Counted from the first letter of the stretch, positions 1 through 8,765 are shown. The stretch is DNA of 64,000 bases from Streptomyces seoulensis (GCA_013364255.1 CP054936.1:4990853-5054852); one strand, 5' to 3'. Numbers and translations are program-made. Notes: generated from the sequence alone by a model not told the origin.

Positions 1-769
1 CGGTGCGCACCCCGCGCGCGTGGAGCGCGTCGCGCACCGCGCCGGTGCCGTCCGGGTGCTCGTCGCTGTCGGTGACCTCGACGGCGAGGGTCGTCGTGGT
101 CTGGGTGAAGTCGGTGGTGGAGCTGGAGCGCAGCAGTTTGCCGCCGTCGACCACGACGACGTGGTCGCAGGTGCGTTCCAGTTCGCCCAGCAGGTGGGAG
201 GTGACCAGGACCGAGATGCCGAAGTCGGTGTGGATGCGGCGGATCAGGCCGAGCATCTCGTCGCGGCCGACCGGGTCGAGGCCGTTGGTCGGCTCGTCGA
301 GGAAGACCAGCTGCGGGTCGTGCACCAGGGCCTGGGCGAGCTTGACGCGCTGCTTCATGCCGGTGGAGTAGCCGCCGATGGGGCGGTAGCGCTCCTCGTA
401 CAGGCCGACGTGGCGCAGGGTGTCCGCGGTGCGTTCGCGGGCCGCGGTGGGCGGCAGGCCGGACATGCGCGCCATGTGGACGACGAACTCGGTGGCCGAG
501 ACGTCCGGTGGCAGGCAGTCGTGTTCCGGCATGTAGCCGACGCGTTCGCGGATGGCGGCGCCCTTGGTGGCGACGTCCAGGCCGAGCACCTCGGCGCGGC
601 CCTCGGTGGCGGGGGACAGACCCAGCAGGATCTTGATCAGTGTGGACTTGCCGGCCCCGTTGGCGCCGACGAGTCCGGTCACACCGGGTCCGACGTCCAC
701 GGAGAGCCGGTCAAGCGCGGTCACCCGGGGGAACCGCTTGCTCAGGCTTTCGGTCGCGATCACAGTCAC
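1..769 (-). CDS. ABC transporter ATP-binding protein (partial, C-terminus outside window)
   Basis: This is the nucleotide-binding subunit of an ABC transporter. I read it by translating the complement from a GTG at 769, preceded by GAGGG; a GTG at 763 is the alternative. Walker A GANGAGKST lies near residue 36, followed by the signature YSTGMKQR and Walker B with LVFLDEPTNGLDP, then a switch histidine in VTSHLLGE. This fits the CcmA/DrrA-like class of exporter ATPases, which usually pair with a membrane permease encoded just downstream, here beyond position 1. The frame is open to the window edge, about 256 codons. The substrate cannot be told from the sequence. Confidence 0.9.
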   Translation of the reverse strand, partial: MTVIATESLSKRFPRVTALDRLSVDVGPGVTGLVGANGAGKSTLIKILLGLSPATEGRAEVLGLDVATKGAAIRERVGYMPEHDCLPPDVSATEFVVHMARMSGLPPTAARERTADTLRHVGLYEERYRPIGGYSTGMKQRVKLAQALVHDPQLVFLDEPTNGLDPVGRDEMLGLIRRIHTDFGISVLVTSHLLGELERTCDHVVVVDGGKLLRSSSTTDFTQTTTTLAVEVTDSDEHPDGTGAVRDALHARGVRT

Positions 770-1094
770 GCCCTCGACAGTAGTGACGTGTGCCACGCGG
801 GTCGTCAGACTCCAGAGCCGTCTTGGCGTCCGACTCCAGGCGTACGGAGCCCTAGGGGAAGGCCGGGAGTGCCGCGATCGGCTCGGTTGTCCACAGAATC
901 CCGGGATTCCGCTGTGGATAACGTCACCTTGCTGTGGATCAAACCTCCGCACGGAAAACAACCTGCGTGATGCTGGTCTCTCCCGGCACGCTGGTGGCAT
1001 GAATGGACGACGCGTCGGCGGCACGGACGAACGGCCTCCCGACGGCACGGACGGACGGCCCCTCGGAGGCACGGACGAACGGCCCCCCGGAGGC
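770..1094. other. Non-coding stretch between the ABC ATPase and kptA
   Basis: This 325-base gap between divergent genes holds no convincing gene. It contains three DnaA-box-like 9-mers (887-941) and a four-copy 24-bp tandem repeat that runs into kptA (1017-1112); both are listed separately. It must also carry the promoters of the two divergent genes. Confidence 0.6.
887..941. promoter_or_regulatory. Cluster of three DnaA-box-like sites
   Basis: TTGTCCACA at 887-895 is a perfect Streptomyces-type DnaA box. TGTGGATAA at 913-921 is a perfect box in the opposite orientation, and TGTGGATCA at 933-941 has one mismatch. The centres are 26 and 20 bp apart. That DnaA binds here is inference; the cluster is not next to dnaA or dnaN. 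Confidence 0.55.
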
Positions 1095-1112
1095 ATGGAC
1101 GAGCGGCGCACC
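1017..1112. repeat. 24-bp tandem repeat, four copies, running into the kptA start
   Basis: Four consecutive 24-bp units start at 1017, 1041, 1065 and 1089 and share the core GGCACGGACGAACGGCC. The last unit contains the proposed ATG of kptA (1095), because its ACG is changed to ATG. A degenerate fifth copy may start near 997. The units keep the reading frame, so translation from an upstream ATG at 999 would give an N-terminal repeat of the type GGTDERPP. Confidence 0.8.
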
Positions 1113-1643
1113 GTGAAGGTGTCGAAGTACCTCTCCAGGCACCTCCGCCACCAGCCGGAGCGGATCGGGCTCAGGCTCGACGAGGGCGGCTGGGTGGCGA
1201 TCGACACACTGATCGCGGCGGCCGCCGTCCACGGATTCCCGTTCACCCGGGACGAGCTGGCCCATGTGGTGGCCGCCAACGACAAGCAGCGCTTCGCCGT
1301 CGACGGCGAGCGGATCCGCGCCAGCCAGGGCCACACCGTCGAGGTCGACCTCGGTCTGCCCCCGGCCATCCCGCCGCCGTACCTCTACCACGGGACCGTG
1401 CCCCGCAATGTCGAGCCGATCCGCGCGGAGGGCCTGCGGCCCATGCACAGGCACGACGTGCACCTCTCGACCGACCGCGAGACCGCCGCCCGGGTCGGCG
1501 CCCGCCGCGGCCGGCCGGTCGTGCTCTGCGTGGACGCCGGCGCCATGCACCGCGACGGTCATGTCTTCCAGGTCAGCACCAACGGCGTCTGGCTGACCAA
1601 GGCCGTGCCGCCCCGGTACCTGCGGTTCCCCTCAGGCCGCTGA
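1095..1643 (+). CDS. kptA: RNA 2'-phosphotransferase (Tpt1/KptA family)
   Basis: KptA removes an internal 2'-phosphate from RNA, transferring it to NAD+ and releasing ADP-ribose cyclic phosphate and nicotinamide. In fungi this is the last step of tRNA splicing; the bacterial role is unclear. The 182-residue product shows the N-terminal SKYLSRHLRHQPE helix with RHxxxxR-type basic residues, then the ADP-ribosyl-transferase fold with LYHGT, HLSTD and the C-terminal HVFQVSTNGVWL segment. The length is normal. An in-frame ATG at 999 would add 32 residues made of a tandem repeat, and GTG at 1113 would shorten it by six; I chose 1095 because family similarity starts just after it. Confidence 0.88.
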   Translation: MDERRTVKVSKYLSRHLRHQPERIGLRLDEGGWVAIDTLIAAAAVHGFPFTRDELAHVVAANDKQRFAVDGERIRASQGHTVEVDLGLPPAIPPPYLYHGTVPRNVEPIRAEGLRPMHRHDVHLSTDRETAARVGARRGRPVVLCVDAGAMHRDGHVFQVSTNGVWLTKAVPPRYLRFPSGR

Positions 1644-1673
1644 CCCCGGCACCGGTCCGGCATGATCGACGGC

Positions 1674-2123
1674 ATGGACAGCCACCTCCCCACCACCGAG
1701 GCCGCCGTCACGGCCTGCCGCTCCCTCGCCGAGGAGTACCTGCGGGAGATCGAGGTGACCCATGACATCGGCGCCGACCAGACCTCGCGGCGCAGCGCGG
1801 CCGGCGTCGGCGTCACCACCGACCCGGACGGCACGCTGCCGCACGAGGCGTTCGTGGAGTTCGGCGGCCTGCCCCGGGTGACCGTGCGGCTCTACCCGGA
1901 CGACGACGCGCTGATCACGGTCGAGGGCGTGGAGTTCCCCGACCTGACCCGCGACGAGGTGCCCGCCTTCCTCCGGGCCGTCTTCGGCGACCGGGCGTTC
2001 GTCACGGCGCGCCGTTTCCCGCCCGGCTACCGCCTGGTCATTCCGCTGCCCGGCGACCGTACGTACAAGGAGCGCGTCCCGATGATCGGTCTCACCTCAT
2101 GGCTGAGCGGCCGGGTGCGGTGA
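1674..2123 (+). CDS. Conserved hypothetical protein, about 149 residues
   Basis: I do not recognise the family. The product is soluble and acidic, with no signal peptide or membrane segment. It starts MDSHLPTTEAAV and contains an alternating strand-like region (VTVRLYPDDDALITVEG) and a C-terminal RFPPGYRLVIPLPG segment. It follows kptA by 30 bases on the same strand and may be cotranscribed. ATG at 1662 is an alternative start four codons upstream; neither has a clear ribosome binding site. Codon use is typical of the neighbours, so I believe it is a real gene. Confidence 0.65.
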   Translation: MDSHLPTTEAAVTACRSLAEEYLREIEVTHDIGADQTSRRSAAGVGVTTDPDGTLPHEAFVEFGGLPRVTVRLYPDDDALITVEGVEFPDLTRDEVPAFLRAVFGDRAFVTARRFPPGYRLVIPLPGDRTYKERVPMIGLTSWLSGRVR

Positions 2124-2152
2124 CGATCGCTGCGCGGCCGGGTGCGGTGGCT

Positions 2153-2166
2153 GTTTCACGTGAAAC
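2153..2166. other. parS: parS site (ParB-binding centromere)
   Basis: This is a perfect GTTTCACGTGAAAC palindrome in the intergenic gap, immediately upstream of the promoter-like TAGGCT of the next gene. It is one of fourteen such sites in the window. Confidence 0.9.
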
Positions 2167-2192
2167 ACCGGTGGCCGCTTAGGCTCGGGCCC

Positions 2193-3095
2193 ATGAGCCT
2201 GCGCCTGAGCACCTTGATCCTTCCCTACCTCCGTTGGCACGAGGGCGGCCGCTCGACCTGGACACGCGCCGAGGAGCTGGGCTTCCACGCCGGCTACACC
2301 TACGACCATCTGTCCTGGCGCACGTTCCGGGACGGCCCGTGGTTCGGCGCCGTCCCGACCCTCACCGCCGCCGCGGCGGCGACCGGCCGGATGCGGCTGG
2401 GGACCATGGTGACCTCGCCGAACTTCCGCCACCCGGTCACCCTCGCCAAGGAGCTGATCTCGCTCGACGACGTCTCCGGCGGCAGGATCACCCTCGGCAT
2501 CGGCGCGGGCGGCACCGGCTTCGACGCCACCGTGCTCGGGCAGGAGCCGTGGTCGCCTCGGGAGCGCGCCGACCGTCTCGCGGAGTTCGTACCGCTGCTC
2601 GACCGGCTGCTGACCGAGGACTCGGTGTCCTCCGGGGGCGAGTTCTACTCGGCGCACGAGGCGCGCAACCTCCCCGGCTGTGTGCAGCGCCCCCGGCTGC
2701 CGTTCGCGGTGGCCGCCACCGGACCGCGCGGGCTGAGGCTGACCGCCCGGTACGGGCAGGCGTGGGTGACCACCGGCGACCCGTCGCTGTTCGAGTCGGG
2801 GACCCCCGAGCAGTCGGTGGCGGCGTTGCGCGGGCAGATCGACAAGCTCGGCGCGGCCTGCGCGGAACTCGGCCGCGATGTCGCCGAGGTCGACAAGATC
2901 CTGCTCACCGGCTTCACCCCGGACCGGCAGCGGCCGCTGGAGTCGGTCGAGGCGTTCGTCGACTTCGCGGGCCGGCACCGGGACCTGGGCTTCACCGAGA
3001 TCGTGCTGCACTGGCCCATCCCGGACTCCGACTTCGCCGCGGACGAGAAGGTCTTCGAGAAGATCGCCACGGAGGCGCCCGGACTGCTGGCGTAG
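2193..3095 (+). CDS. LLM-class flavin-dependent oxidoreductase
   Basis: This is a luciferase-like monooxygenase of the bacterial alkanal/F420-type TIM-barrel superfamily, 300 residues. It starts MSLRLSTLILPYLRW, with GFHAGYTYDHLSWRTF, RMRLGTMVTSPNFRHPVTLAKE (substrate and flavin pocket), GGRITLGIGAGGTGFDA, and a C-terminal TEIVLHWPIPDSD. These are normal landmarks of the family. The cofactor (FMN or F420) and the substrate cannot be told. ATG 2193 follows the hexamer TAGGCT by seven bases, which suggests a leaderless transcript. A parS site lies just upstream. Confidence 0.88.
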   Translation: MSLRLSTLILPYLRWHEGGRSTWTRAEELGFHAGYTYDHLSWRTFRDGPWFGAVPTLTAAAAATGRMRLGTMVTSPNFRHPVTLAKELISLDDVSGGRITLGIGAGGTGFDATVLGQEPWSPRERADRLAEFVPLLDRLLTEDSVSSGGEFYSAHEARNLPGCVQRPRLPFAVAATGPRGLRLTARYGQAWVTTGDPSLFESGTPEQSVAALRGQIDKLGAACAELGRDVAEVDKILLTGFTPDRQRPLESVEAFVDFAGRHRDLGFTEIVLHWPIPDSDFAADEKVFEKIATEAPGLLA

Positions 3096-3178
3096 CCGGG
3101 GGCCGTGGACGGGCCGGCGAACCCGTCGTGACCGAAATCGTGCCTCTCGTGACCGGGCGTGCATCAAATGTGCGCACT

Positions 3179-3196
3179 CCCGCACGCACGTGCGGG
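3179..3196. promoter_or_regulatory. Inverted repeat upstream of the HAD phosphatase gene
   Basis: CCCGCAC and GTGCGGG are separated by four bases, about 20 bases upstream of the likely start of the HAD gene and next to a possible -10 (GACAAT). It could be an operator; no regulator is suggested by the context. Confidence 0.4.
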
Positions 3197-3217
3197 CATA
3201 TGCGGGACAATGGCGCG

Positions 3218-4126
3218 GTGACCTCAGCGACTCGACAGTCCGAGACCCCGGCTTCCCCCCAGCTCTCGACCTCGCTGGAGCGGGCAGCCGCCCCGTTCGT
3301 TCCGACGCGGCTGATCGCCACCGACCTCGACGGGACCCTGCTGCGCGACGACAAGTCGGTGTCGCCCCGCACGGTCGCCGCCCTCGCCGCGGCGGAGGAG
3401 GCCGGCATCGAGGTCTTCTTCGTCACCGGCCGCCCGGCCCGCTGGATGGACGTCGTCGCCGAGCACGTGCACGGCCACGGCCTGGCGATCTGCGGCAACG
3501 GCGCCGCCGTGGTCGATCTGCACGGCGGCCCCGGCGCCCACCGCTTCGTGAAGGTGCGCGAGCTGACGCCGCAGCACGCACTGGAGGCGATACGGCTGAT
3601 CCGGGACGCCGCGCCGGGCACGGTCTGCGCAGTCGAGCAGACGTACGGCTTCCACCAGGAGCCGGAGTACCCCAAGCTGCACATGGAGGCGCCGGACCAT
3701 CTCGCGCCGGCCGAGGAACTGCTGGCGCCGGACGGCGTCGCCGTCGGCCAGCCGATCCTGAAGATCCTCGCCTACCACCCGACGCTGGACCCCGACGCCT
3801 TCCTCACCGCCGCCCGCGTCGCCGTCGGCGCCCGCGTCGCCATCACCCGCTCCAGCCCCAGCGCCCTGCTGGAGATCAGCGCGGCGGAGGTCTCCAAGGC
3901 CAGCACGCTCGCCCTGTGCTGCGCCGAACGGGGCATCTCGCACGAGGAGGTCGTCGCCTTCGGCGACATGCCGAACGACGTCGAGATGCTCACCTGGGCC
4001 GGCCGGTCGTACGCCATGGGCAACGCCCACCCCGCCGCGGTCGCCGCGGCGACCGGGCGGACCGCCCCCAACAACGAGGACGGCGTCGCGGTCGTGATCG
4101 AGCGGATCCTGGGGGAGCGGCCGTAA
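3218..4126 (+). CDS. HAD-superfamily hydrolase, Cof-like (IIB)
   Basis: This is a phosphatase of the Cof/YidA type, about 302 residues. Motif I is DLDGTLL near residue 40, motif II is in FFVTGRP, the motif III lysine lies in ILKILAYHP, and motif IV is GDMPNDVEML. A large cap domain lies between motifs II and III, as in class IIB enzymes acting on sugar phosphates or cofactor phosphates. The true substrate is unknown. I chose GTG 3218 because the hexamer GACAAT lies a few bases upstream (leaderless style); ATG 3200 is in frame. Its stop is inside a terminator hairpin shared with convergent cydDC. Confidence 0.88.
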   Translation: MTSATRQSETPASPQLSTSLERAAAPFVPTRLIATDLDGTLLRDDKSVSPRTVAALAAAEEAGIEVFFVTGRPARWMDVVAEHVHGHGLAICGNGAAVVDLHGGPGAHRFVKVRELTPQHALEAIRLIRDAAPGTVCAVEQTYGFHQEPEYPKLHMEAPDHLAPAEELLAPDGVAVGQPILKILAYHPTLDPDAFLTAARVAVGARVAITRSSPSALLEISAAEVSKASTLALCCAERGISHEEVVAFGDMPNDVEMLTWAGRSYAMGNAHPAAVAAATGRTAPNNEDGVAVVIERILGERP

Positions 4127-4152
4127 CAGCCGGCCGTAACAGCCGCTCCCCC
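4111..4152. terminator. Bidirectional terminator-like hairpin between HAD gene and cydDC
   Basis: GGGGGAGCGGC at 4111-4121 pairs with GCCGCTCCCCC at 4142-4152. It overlaps the last codons of the HAD gene and ends 21 bases beyond the cydDC stop, so it can serve both convergent genes. Confidence 0.65.
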
Positions 4153-4172
4153 GGCGCGGAGCCCGGTGTCCG

Positions 4173-7100
4173 CTACCGCGCGTCCGCCCGTTCCTCCGTC
4201 GCCGCCTCGCGCTCGGCCATCCGCCGCAGCGGGCCGGGCAGGGCGGCCAGTTCCGCGTACGGTCCGCGCTGCACCACCCGGCCGCCGGCCAGGACGATCA
4301 CCTCGTCCACGGCCTCAAGTCCGGCCAGGCGGTGGGTGACGAGCAGGGTCGTACGGCCCTCGGTGGCGGCCAGCAGATCCGCGGTGAGCGCGTCGGCGGT
4401 CGGCAGGTCGAGGTGCTCGGCCGGCTCGTCGAGCAGCAGGACCGGGAAGTCGGCGAGCAGCGCCCGGGCCAGGGCCAGCCGCTGCCGCTGTCCGCCGGAC
4501 AGCCGCGCACCGTGCTCGCCGACCAGCGTGTCGAGGCCGTCGGGCAGGGAGTCGGCCCAGTCCAGCAGCCGGGCCCGCGCCAGCGCGCCCCGCAGCTCCG
4601 GCTCGGTCGCGTCCTTCTTGGCCAGCAGCAGGTTCTCCCGTACCGAGCTGTCGAAGAGGTGCGCGTCCTGGGCGCACAGCCCGACGAGCCGTCGTACGTC
4701 GTCGCCGTCCAGGGACCGGGCGTCGACCCCGCCGAGGGTGTAGGCGCCCGCCTCCGGGTCGAGGAACCGCAGCAGCACCTGCGCCAGCGTCGTCTTGCCG
4801 GCCCCGGAGGGTCCGACCACGGCGACCCTGCGGCCCTCTTCGAGACGCAGATCGAGGCCGGCGAGCGCCTCCCGGTCCTGTCCGGCGTACCGGGCCGTGA
4901 GTCCCTTCACGACGAGCGGGAACGGCCGCGCGGGCGCCTGCCGCGGCCGCTCGGGCTCGCGCACCGGTTCGGGCGCGTCGAGGATCTCGTGGACGCGTTC
5001 CGCGCTGCGCCGCACCCGCTGCCGGTACTGCACGGCGAGCGGCATCCCGAGCACCGCCTCGAAGGCGGCCAGCGGGGTGAGGACGACGACGGCCAGGGTG
5101 ACGCCGCCGAGCCGTCCGTCGGCGACCGCCTGAACGCCGACGAGGGCCGCCGCCGTGACGGTCAGGCCCGAGACCAGTGCGGTGAGCCCGTCGCCGAGGG
5201 CGGTGGCGGTGGCCGCGCGCGAGGCGATCCGGGTGAGCGCGGTGTCGGCCCGCCGGGCCCGGGCCGCGCGGTCGGGCAGCGCGCCCGCGACCGTCAGCTC
5301 GGCGGTCCCGGTCAGCAGATCGGTGATCCGGGTCGCCAGCACCCCGCGGGCGGGCGCCAGCCGGTGTTCGGCGCGCCGGGACACGGCGGCGGTGACCAGC
5401 GGGACACCGGCCCCCGCCACGAGCAGTCCCGCGGCGAGCACCGCACCGGCCACGGGCAGCAGCAAGGCCGTGAACGCGACGGCGCCGGCGGAGACGACCA
5501 CCGCCGATCCGGCGGGCAGCAGCCAGCGCAGCCAGTAGTCCTGCAACGCGTCCACGTCGGCGACGAGGCGGGTCAGCAGGTCGCCCCGGCGCACCCGGCG
5601 CAGCCCGGCCGGTGACAGCCGCTCCAGCCGCCGGTAGACGGCGACCCGGGTGTCGGCGAGCATCCGCAGCACCGCGTCGTGCGACACGAGCCGTTCGGCG
5701 TACCGGAAGACGGCCCGGCCGATGCCGAAGGTGCGGGTCGCCGTGACGGCCACCATCAGATAGAGCACCGGCGGGTGCTGCGACGCCCGCGAGATGAGCC
5801 AGCCGGAGGTGGCCATCAGTCCGACGGCGCTGCCCAGGGCGAGGATGCCCAGCAGCAGGGCGAGGGCGAGACGGCCGCGCCGGGGGCCGGACATCACCCG
5901 GATCCGGGCCAGGGTGCCGGCGCCCGTGGGACGGGCGGTGGCCTGAGGCTCGGCCGTTCCGCCGTCGTCCACCGGGCGCGCCTGAGCCGGGTGCGGCCCC
6001 GCCGGGTGCGGCTCGGCGGGCCGTACGGCGGAGCGGACGCCCTCAAGCGCCTCGGCGCCGTCGAGCCGCACCACCCGGTCCGCCGCACTCAGCAGGGCGG
6101 GCCGGTGCACCACGAGCAGCACGGTCCGCCCGGCCGACAGCCGCCGCACCGCGTCCACGACCTCGGCCTCGGTCGCGCCGTCCAGTGCGGCGGTCGGCTC
6201 GTCGAGCAGCAGGACGGGGCGGTCGGCGAGGAAGGCCCGGGCGAGCGCGAGCCGTTGCCGCTGTCCGGCCGACAGCCCGGCGCCGTCCTCGCCGAGGACG
6301 GTGTCCGCCCCCCGCGGCAGCGCGTCCACGAACTCCAGCGCGCCCGCGTCGGCCAGTGCCGTGCGCAGGGCGGCGGCGTCGGCGGCGGGCCGGGCCAGCC
6401 GTACGTTCTCGGCGATCGTGCCCGCGTACAGGTGCGGTCGCTGCGGCACCCAGGCGATGCGGGAGCGCCACTCGTCGAGGTCGAGGCCGGTGAGGTCGGC
6501 TCCGCCGATCCGCACCCGGCCCGTGGTGGGCGTGACGAAGCCGAGCAGGACGTTCAGGAGGGTCGACTTGCCCACGCCGCTCGGCCCGACGAGCGCCACG
6601 GTCTCCCCCGGCTCCACGGCGAAGGACACCTCGCGCACGGCGTCCGCGGCGCGTCCGGGGTAGCGGACGCTCACGTTCTCGAAGGCCAGCGCCCCGGTGG
6701 GAACGGCGCCTGCGCCGGTCTCGGGGACCGGGGTCTCCAGGACGGTGAAGATCTCCTCCGCGGCGGCCAGCCCCTCCGCCGCCGCGTGGTACTGGGCGCC
6801 GACCTGGCGCAGCGGCAGATACGCCTCGGGCGCCAGCACGAGGATGACCAGCCCGACGTACAGGTCCATCTCGCCGTTGACGAGGCGCATGCCGATCGTT
6901 ACGGCGACCAGGGCGACCGACAGGGTGGCCAGCAGCTCCAGCGCGAAGGAGGACAGGAAGGCGATGCGCAGGGTGCGCAGGGTCGCCTGCCGGTACTCGC
7001 CGGTGATGCGCCGGATCGACTCCGCCTGTGCCTTGGCCCGGCCGAACACCTTCAGGGTGGGCAGGCCCGCGACCACGTCCAGGAAGTGCCCGGACAGCCG

Positions 7101-7682
7101 GGACAGCAGCCGCCACTGACGCTCCATGCGGGACTGCGTGGCCCAGCCGATCAGCATCATGAATACGGGGATGAGGGGCAGGGTGGCGACGATGATGGCC
7201 GCCGACACCCAGTCCTCGGTGACGATCCGCGCCAGCACCGCCACCGGGACGACCACCGCGAGGCCGAGCTGCGGCAGATAGCGGGAGAAGTAGTCGTCCA
7301 GGGCGTCGATGCCCCGGGTGGCCAGCGCGACCAGCGATCCGGTGCGCTGGCCGCTGAGCCAGCCGGGGCCCAGCGCCGCCGCCCGTTCCAGCAGCCGCCC
7401 GCGCAGCTCGGACTTGACGGCCGCGCTGGCCCGGTGGGCGGCCAACTCGGTCAGCCAGGACACCAGCGCACGGCCGCAGGCGACGGACGCCAGCAGCAGG
7501 AGCGGCGTGGTCAGTTCGCCGGCCGTCATCCGGTGCTGGAACGCGCCGACCACGATCTCGGCGATGAGCATGGCCTGGGCGATGACCAGTCCCGCCCCGA
7601 GGGCGCCGAGGGCGATGACGGCCAGCAGGAAGAGCCGGGTGGCCCGTGCGTAGCGCAGGAGGCGCGGATCGATCGGTTTCAC
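4173..7682 (-). CDS. cydDC: Fused CydD-CydC ABC exporter for cytochrome bd assembly
   Basis: CydDC exports glutathione or cysteine-type thiols and is needed to assemble cytochrome bd. Other bacteria encode two half transporters; here one protein of about 1169 residues holds both, as is usual in actinobacteria. Each half has six membrane segments and an ATPase: Walker A GPSGVGKST with LSAGQRQR in the CydD half and GPSGAGKTT with LSGGQRQR in the CydC half, each followed by LLLDEP. A Pro/Ala-rich linker lies near residues 545-590. The start is uncertain: GTG 7682 has GAAGGG ten bases upstream, while ATG 7691 would add Met-Phe-His and use the parS bases as codons. It lies downstream of cydB on the same strand. 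Confidence 0.9.
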   Translation of the reverse strand: MKPIDPRLLRYARATRLFLLAVIALGALGAGLVIAQAMLIAEIVVGAFQHRMTAGELTTPLLLLASVACGRALVSWLTELAAHRASAAVKSELRGRLLERAAALGPGWLSGQRTGSLVALATRGIDALDDYFSRYLPQLGLAVVVPVAVLARIVTEDWVSAAIIVATLPLIPVFMMLIGWATQSRMERQWRLLSRLSGHFLDVVAGLPTLKVFGRAKAQAESIRRITGEYRQATLRTLRIAFLSSFALELLATLSVALVAVTIGMRLVNGEMDLYVGLVILVLAPEAYLPLRQVGAQYHAAAEGLAAAEEIFTVLETPVPETGAGAVPTGALAFENVSVRYPGRAADAVREVSFAVEPGETVALVGPSGVGKSTLLNVLLGFVTPTTGRVRIGGADLTGLDLDEWRSRIAWVPQRPHLYAGTIAENVRLARPAADAAALRTALADAGALEFVDALPRGADTVLGEDGAGLSAGQRQRLALARAFLADRPVLLLDEPTAALDGATEAEVVDAVRRLSAGRTVLLVVHRPALLSAADRVVRLDGAEALEGVRSAVRPAEPHPAGPHPAQARPVDDGGTAEPQATARPTGAGTLARIRVMSGPRRGRLALALLLGILALGSAVGLMATSGWLISRASQHPPVLYLMVAVTATRTFGIGRAVFRYAERLVSHDAVLRMLADTRVAVYRRLERLSPAGLRRVRRGDLLTRLVADVDALQDYWLRWLLPAGSAVVVSAGAVAFTALLLPVAGAVLAAGLLVAGAGVPLVTAAVSRRAEHRLAPARGVLATRITDLLTGTAELTVAGALPDRAARARRADTALTRIASRAATATALGDGLTALVSGLTVTAAALVGVQAVADGRLGGVTLAVVVLTPLAAFEAVLGMPLAVQYRQRVRRSAERVHEILDAPEPVREPERPRQAPARPFPLVVKGLTARYAGQDREALAGLDLRLEEGRRVAVVGPSGAGKTTLAQVLLRFLDPEAGAYTLGGVDARSLDGDDVRRLVGLCAQDAHLFDSSVRENLLLAKKDATEPELRGALARARLLDWADSLPDGLDTLVGEHGARLSGGQRQRLALARALLADFPVLLLDEPAEHLDLPTADALTADLLAATEGRTTLLVTHRLAGLEAVDEVIVLAGGRVVQRGPYAELAALPGPLRRMAEREAATEERADAR

Positions 7683-7689
7683 GTGAAAC
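7676..7689. other. parS: parS site at the 5' end of cydDC
   Basis: A perfect GTTTCACGTGAAAC overlaps the start region of cydDC. If translation starts at ATG 7691 it encodes Phe-His-Val-Lys; if at GTG 7682 it covers the start codon. Confidence 0.9.
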
Positions 7690-7706
7690 ATGCCCTTCGG
7701 TCCCAA

Positions 7707-7734
7707 GGGGTGTGTTTCACGTGAAACACACCCC
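7707..7734. other. parS: parS site at the centre of a 28-bp perfect palindrome
   Basis: GTTTCACGTGAAAC (7714-7727) is extended on both sides by GGGGTGT and ACACCCC into a perfect 28-bp palindrome, between the stop of cydB and the start of cydDC. Its centre is 38 bp from the next parS. On RNA it would form a hairpin that could reduce readthrough from cydAB into cydDC. Confidence 0.9.
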
Positions 7735-7742
7735 GGCCGGAC

Positions 7743-8747
7743 TCAGTGCGCGGCGTCGGCGAGGTGCTGCGTGCCGATCCGCTTGCGGAACACCCAGTAC
7801 GTCCAGCCCTGGTAGAGCAGGACGAGCGGCGTGGCGATCCCCGCGCACCAGGTCATGATCTTCAGGGTGTACGGGCTGGACGAGGCGTTGGTGACCGTCA
7901 GGCTCCAGCTCGCGTCCAGGGTGGACGGCATGACGTTCGGGAAGAGCGACAGGAAGAGCATCGCCACGGCGGCCACGATGGTGACGCCGGACAGCCCGAA
8001 CGACCATCCCTCACGGCCCAGCTGGTTGGCCACCAGCGCGGCGACCAGGGCGGCGACGGCCACGACCAGCGCGACCAGGCTCCGTCCGTTGCCGGTGTCG
8101 GCCTGGGTCCACAGCAGGAAGGCCAGCGCCACGACCGCCGTCACCAGGCCCACCTTCAGGGCGAGCCCGCGGGCCCGTTCCCGGATGTCGCCGACGGTTT
8201 TGAGGGCCGTGAAGACCGCGCCGTGGAAGGTGAACAGCGTCAGGGTGACCAGCCCGCCGAGCAGCGCGTACGGGTGGAGCAGATCGCCGATGCCGCCGAC
8301 GTACTCGAAGTTCTTGTCGATCTTGACTCCGTGCACGATGTTGCCGAAGGCCACGCCCCACAGGAAGGCGGGGATCAGCGAGCACCAGAAGATCGCGGTC
8401 TCCCAGTTGCGCTGCCAGTTCTCCTCGGGCCGCTTGGCCCGGTACTCGAAGGCGACCCCGCGCACGATCAGGCAGACCAGGATGGCCAGCAGCGGCAGGT
8501 AGAAGCCGGAGAAGAGCGTGGCGTACCACTCCGGGAAGGCGGCGAAGGTGGCGCCGCCCGCGGAGAGCAGCCAGACCTCGTTGCCGTCCCAGACGGGGCC
8601 GATGGTGTTGATCAGCACCCGCTTCTCGGGCCGGTCGCGGGCGAGGAGCTTGGTGAGGACGCCGACTCCGAAGTCGAAGCCCTCCAGGAAGAAGTAGCCG
8701 GTCCACAGGACGGCGATGAGGACGAACCAGATGTCGTGCAGTTCCAT
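7743..8747 (-). CDS. cydB: Cytochrome bd ubiquinol/menaquinol oxidase subunit II
   Basis: CydB is the second membrane subunit of the high-affinity bd oxidase, which reduces oxygen with quinol electrons at low oxygen. The product has 334 residues and about eight or nine membrane helices. It begins MELHDIWFVLIAVLWTGYFFLEGFDFGVG, the family signature, with GNEVWL and AFPEWYATLFSGFYLPL further on. The ATG has GGGAGG seven bases upstream. It follows cydA with an 18-base gap, so the two are cotranscribed under the Rex operator upstream of cydA. Confidence 0.97.
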   Translation of the reverse strand: MELHDIWFVLIAVLWTGYFFLEGFDFGVGVLTKLLARDRPEKRVLINTIGPVWDGNEVWLLSAGGATFAAFPEWYATLFSGFYLPLLAILVCLIVRGVAFEYRAKRPEENWQRNWETAIFWCSLIPAFLWGVAFGNIVHGVKIDKNFEYVGGIGDLLHPYALLGGLVTLTLFTFHGAVFTALKTVGDIRERARGLALKVGLVTAVVALAFLLWTQADTGNGRSLVALVVAVAALVAALVANQLGREGWSFGLSGVTIVAAVAMLFLSLFPNVMPSTLDASWSLTVTNASSSPYTLKIMTWCAGIATPLVLLYQGWTYWVFRKRIGTQHLADAAH

Positions 8748-8765
8748 GACAGTGCCTCCCTCGGC

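Noticed and set aside
5679..7724. A 681-codon plus-strand open frame opposite cydDC
   Set aside because: Antisense shadow of a gene with clear Walker motifs and membrane helices; no domain in the shadow.
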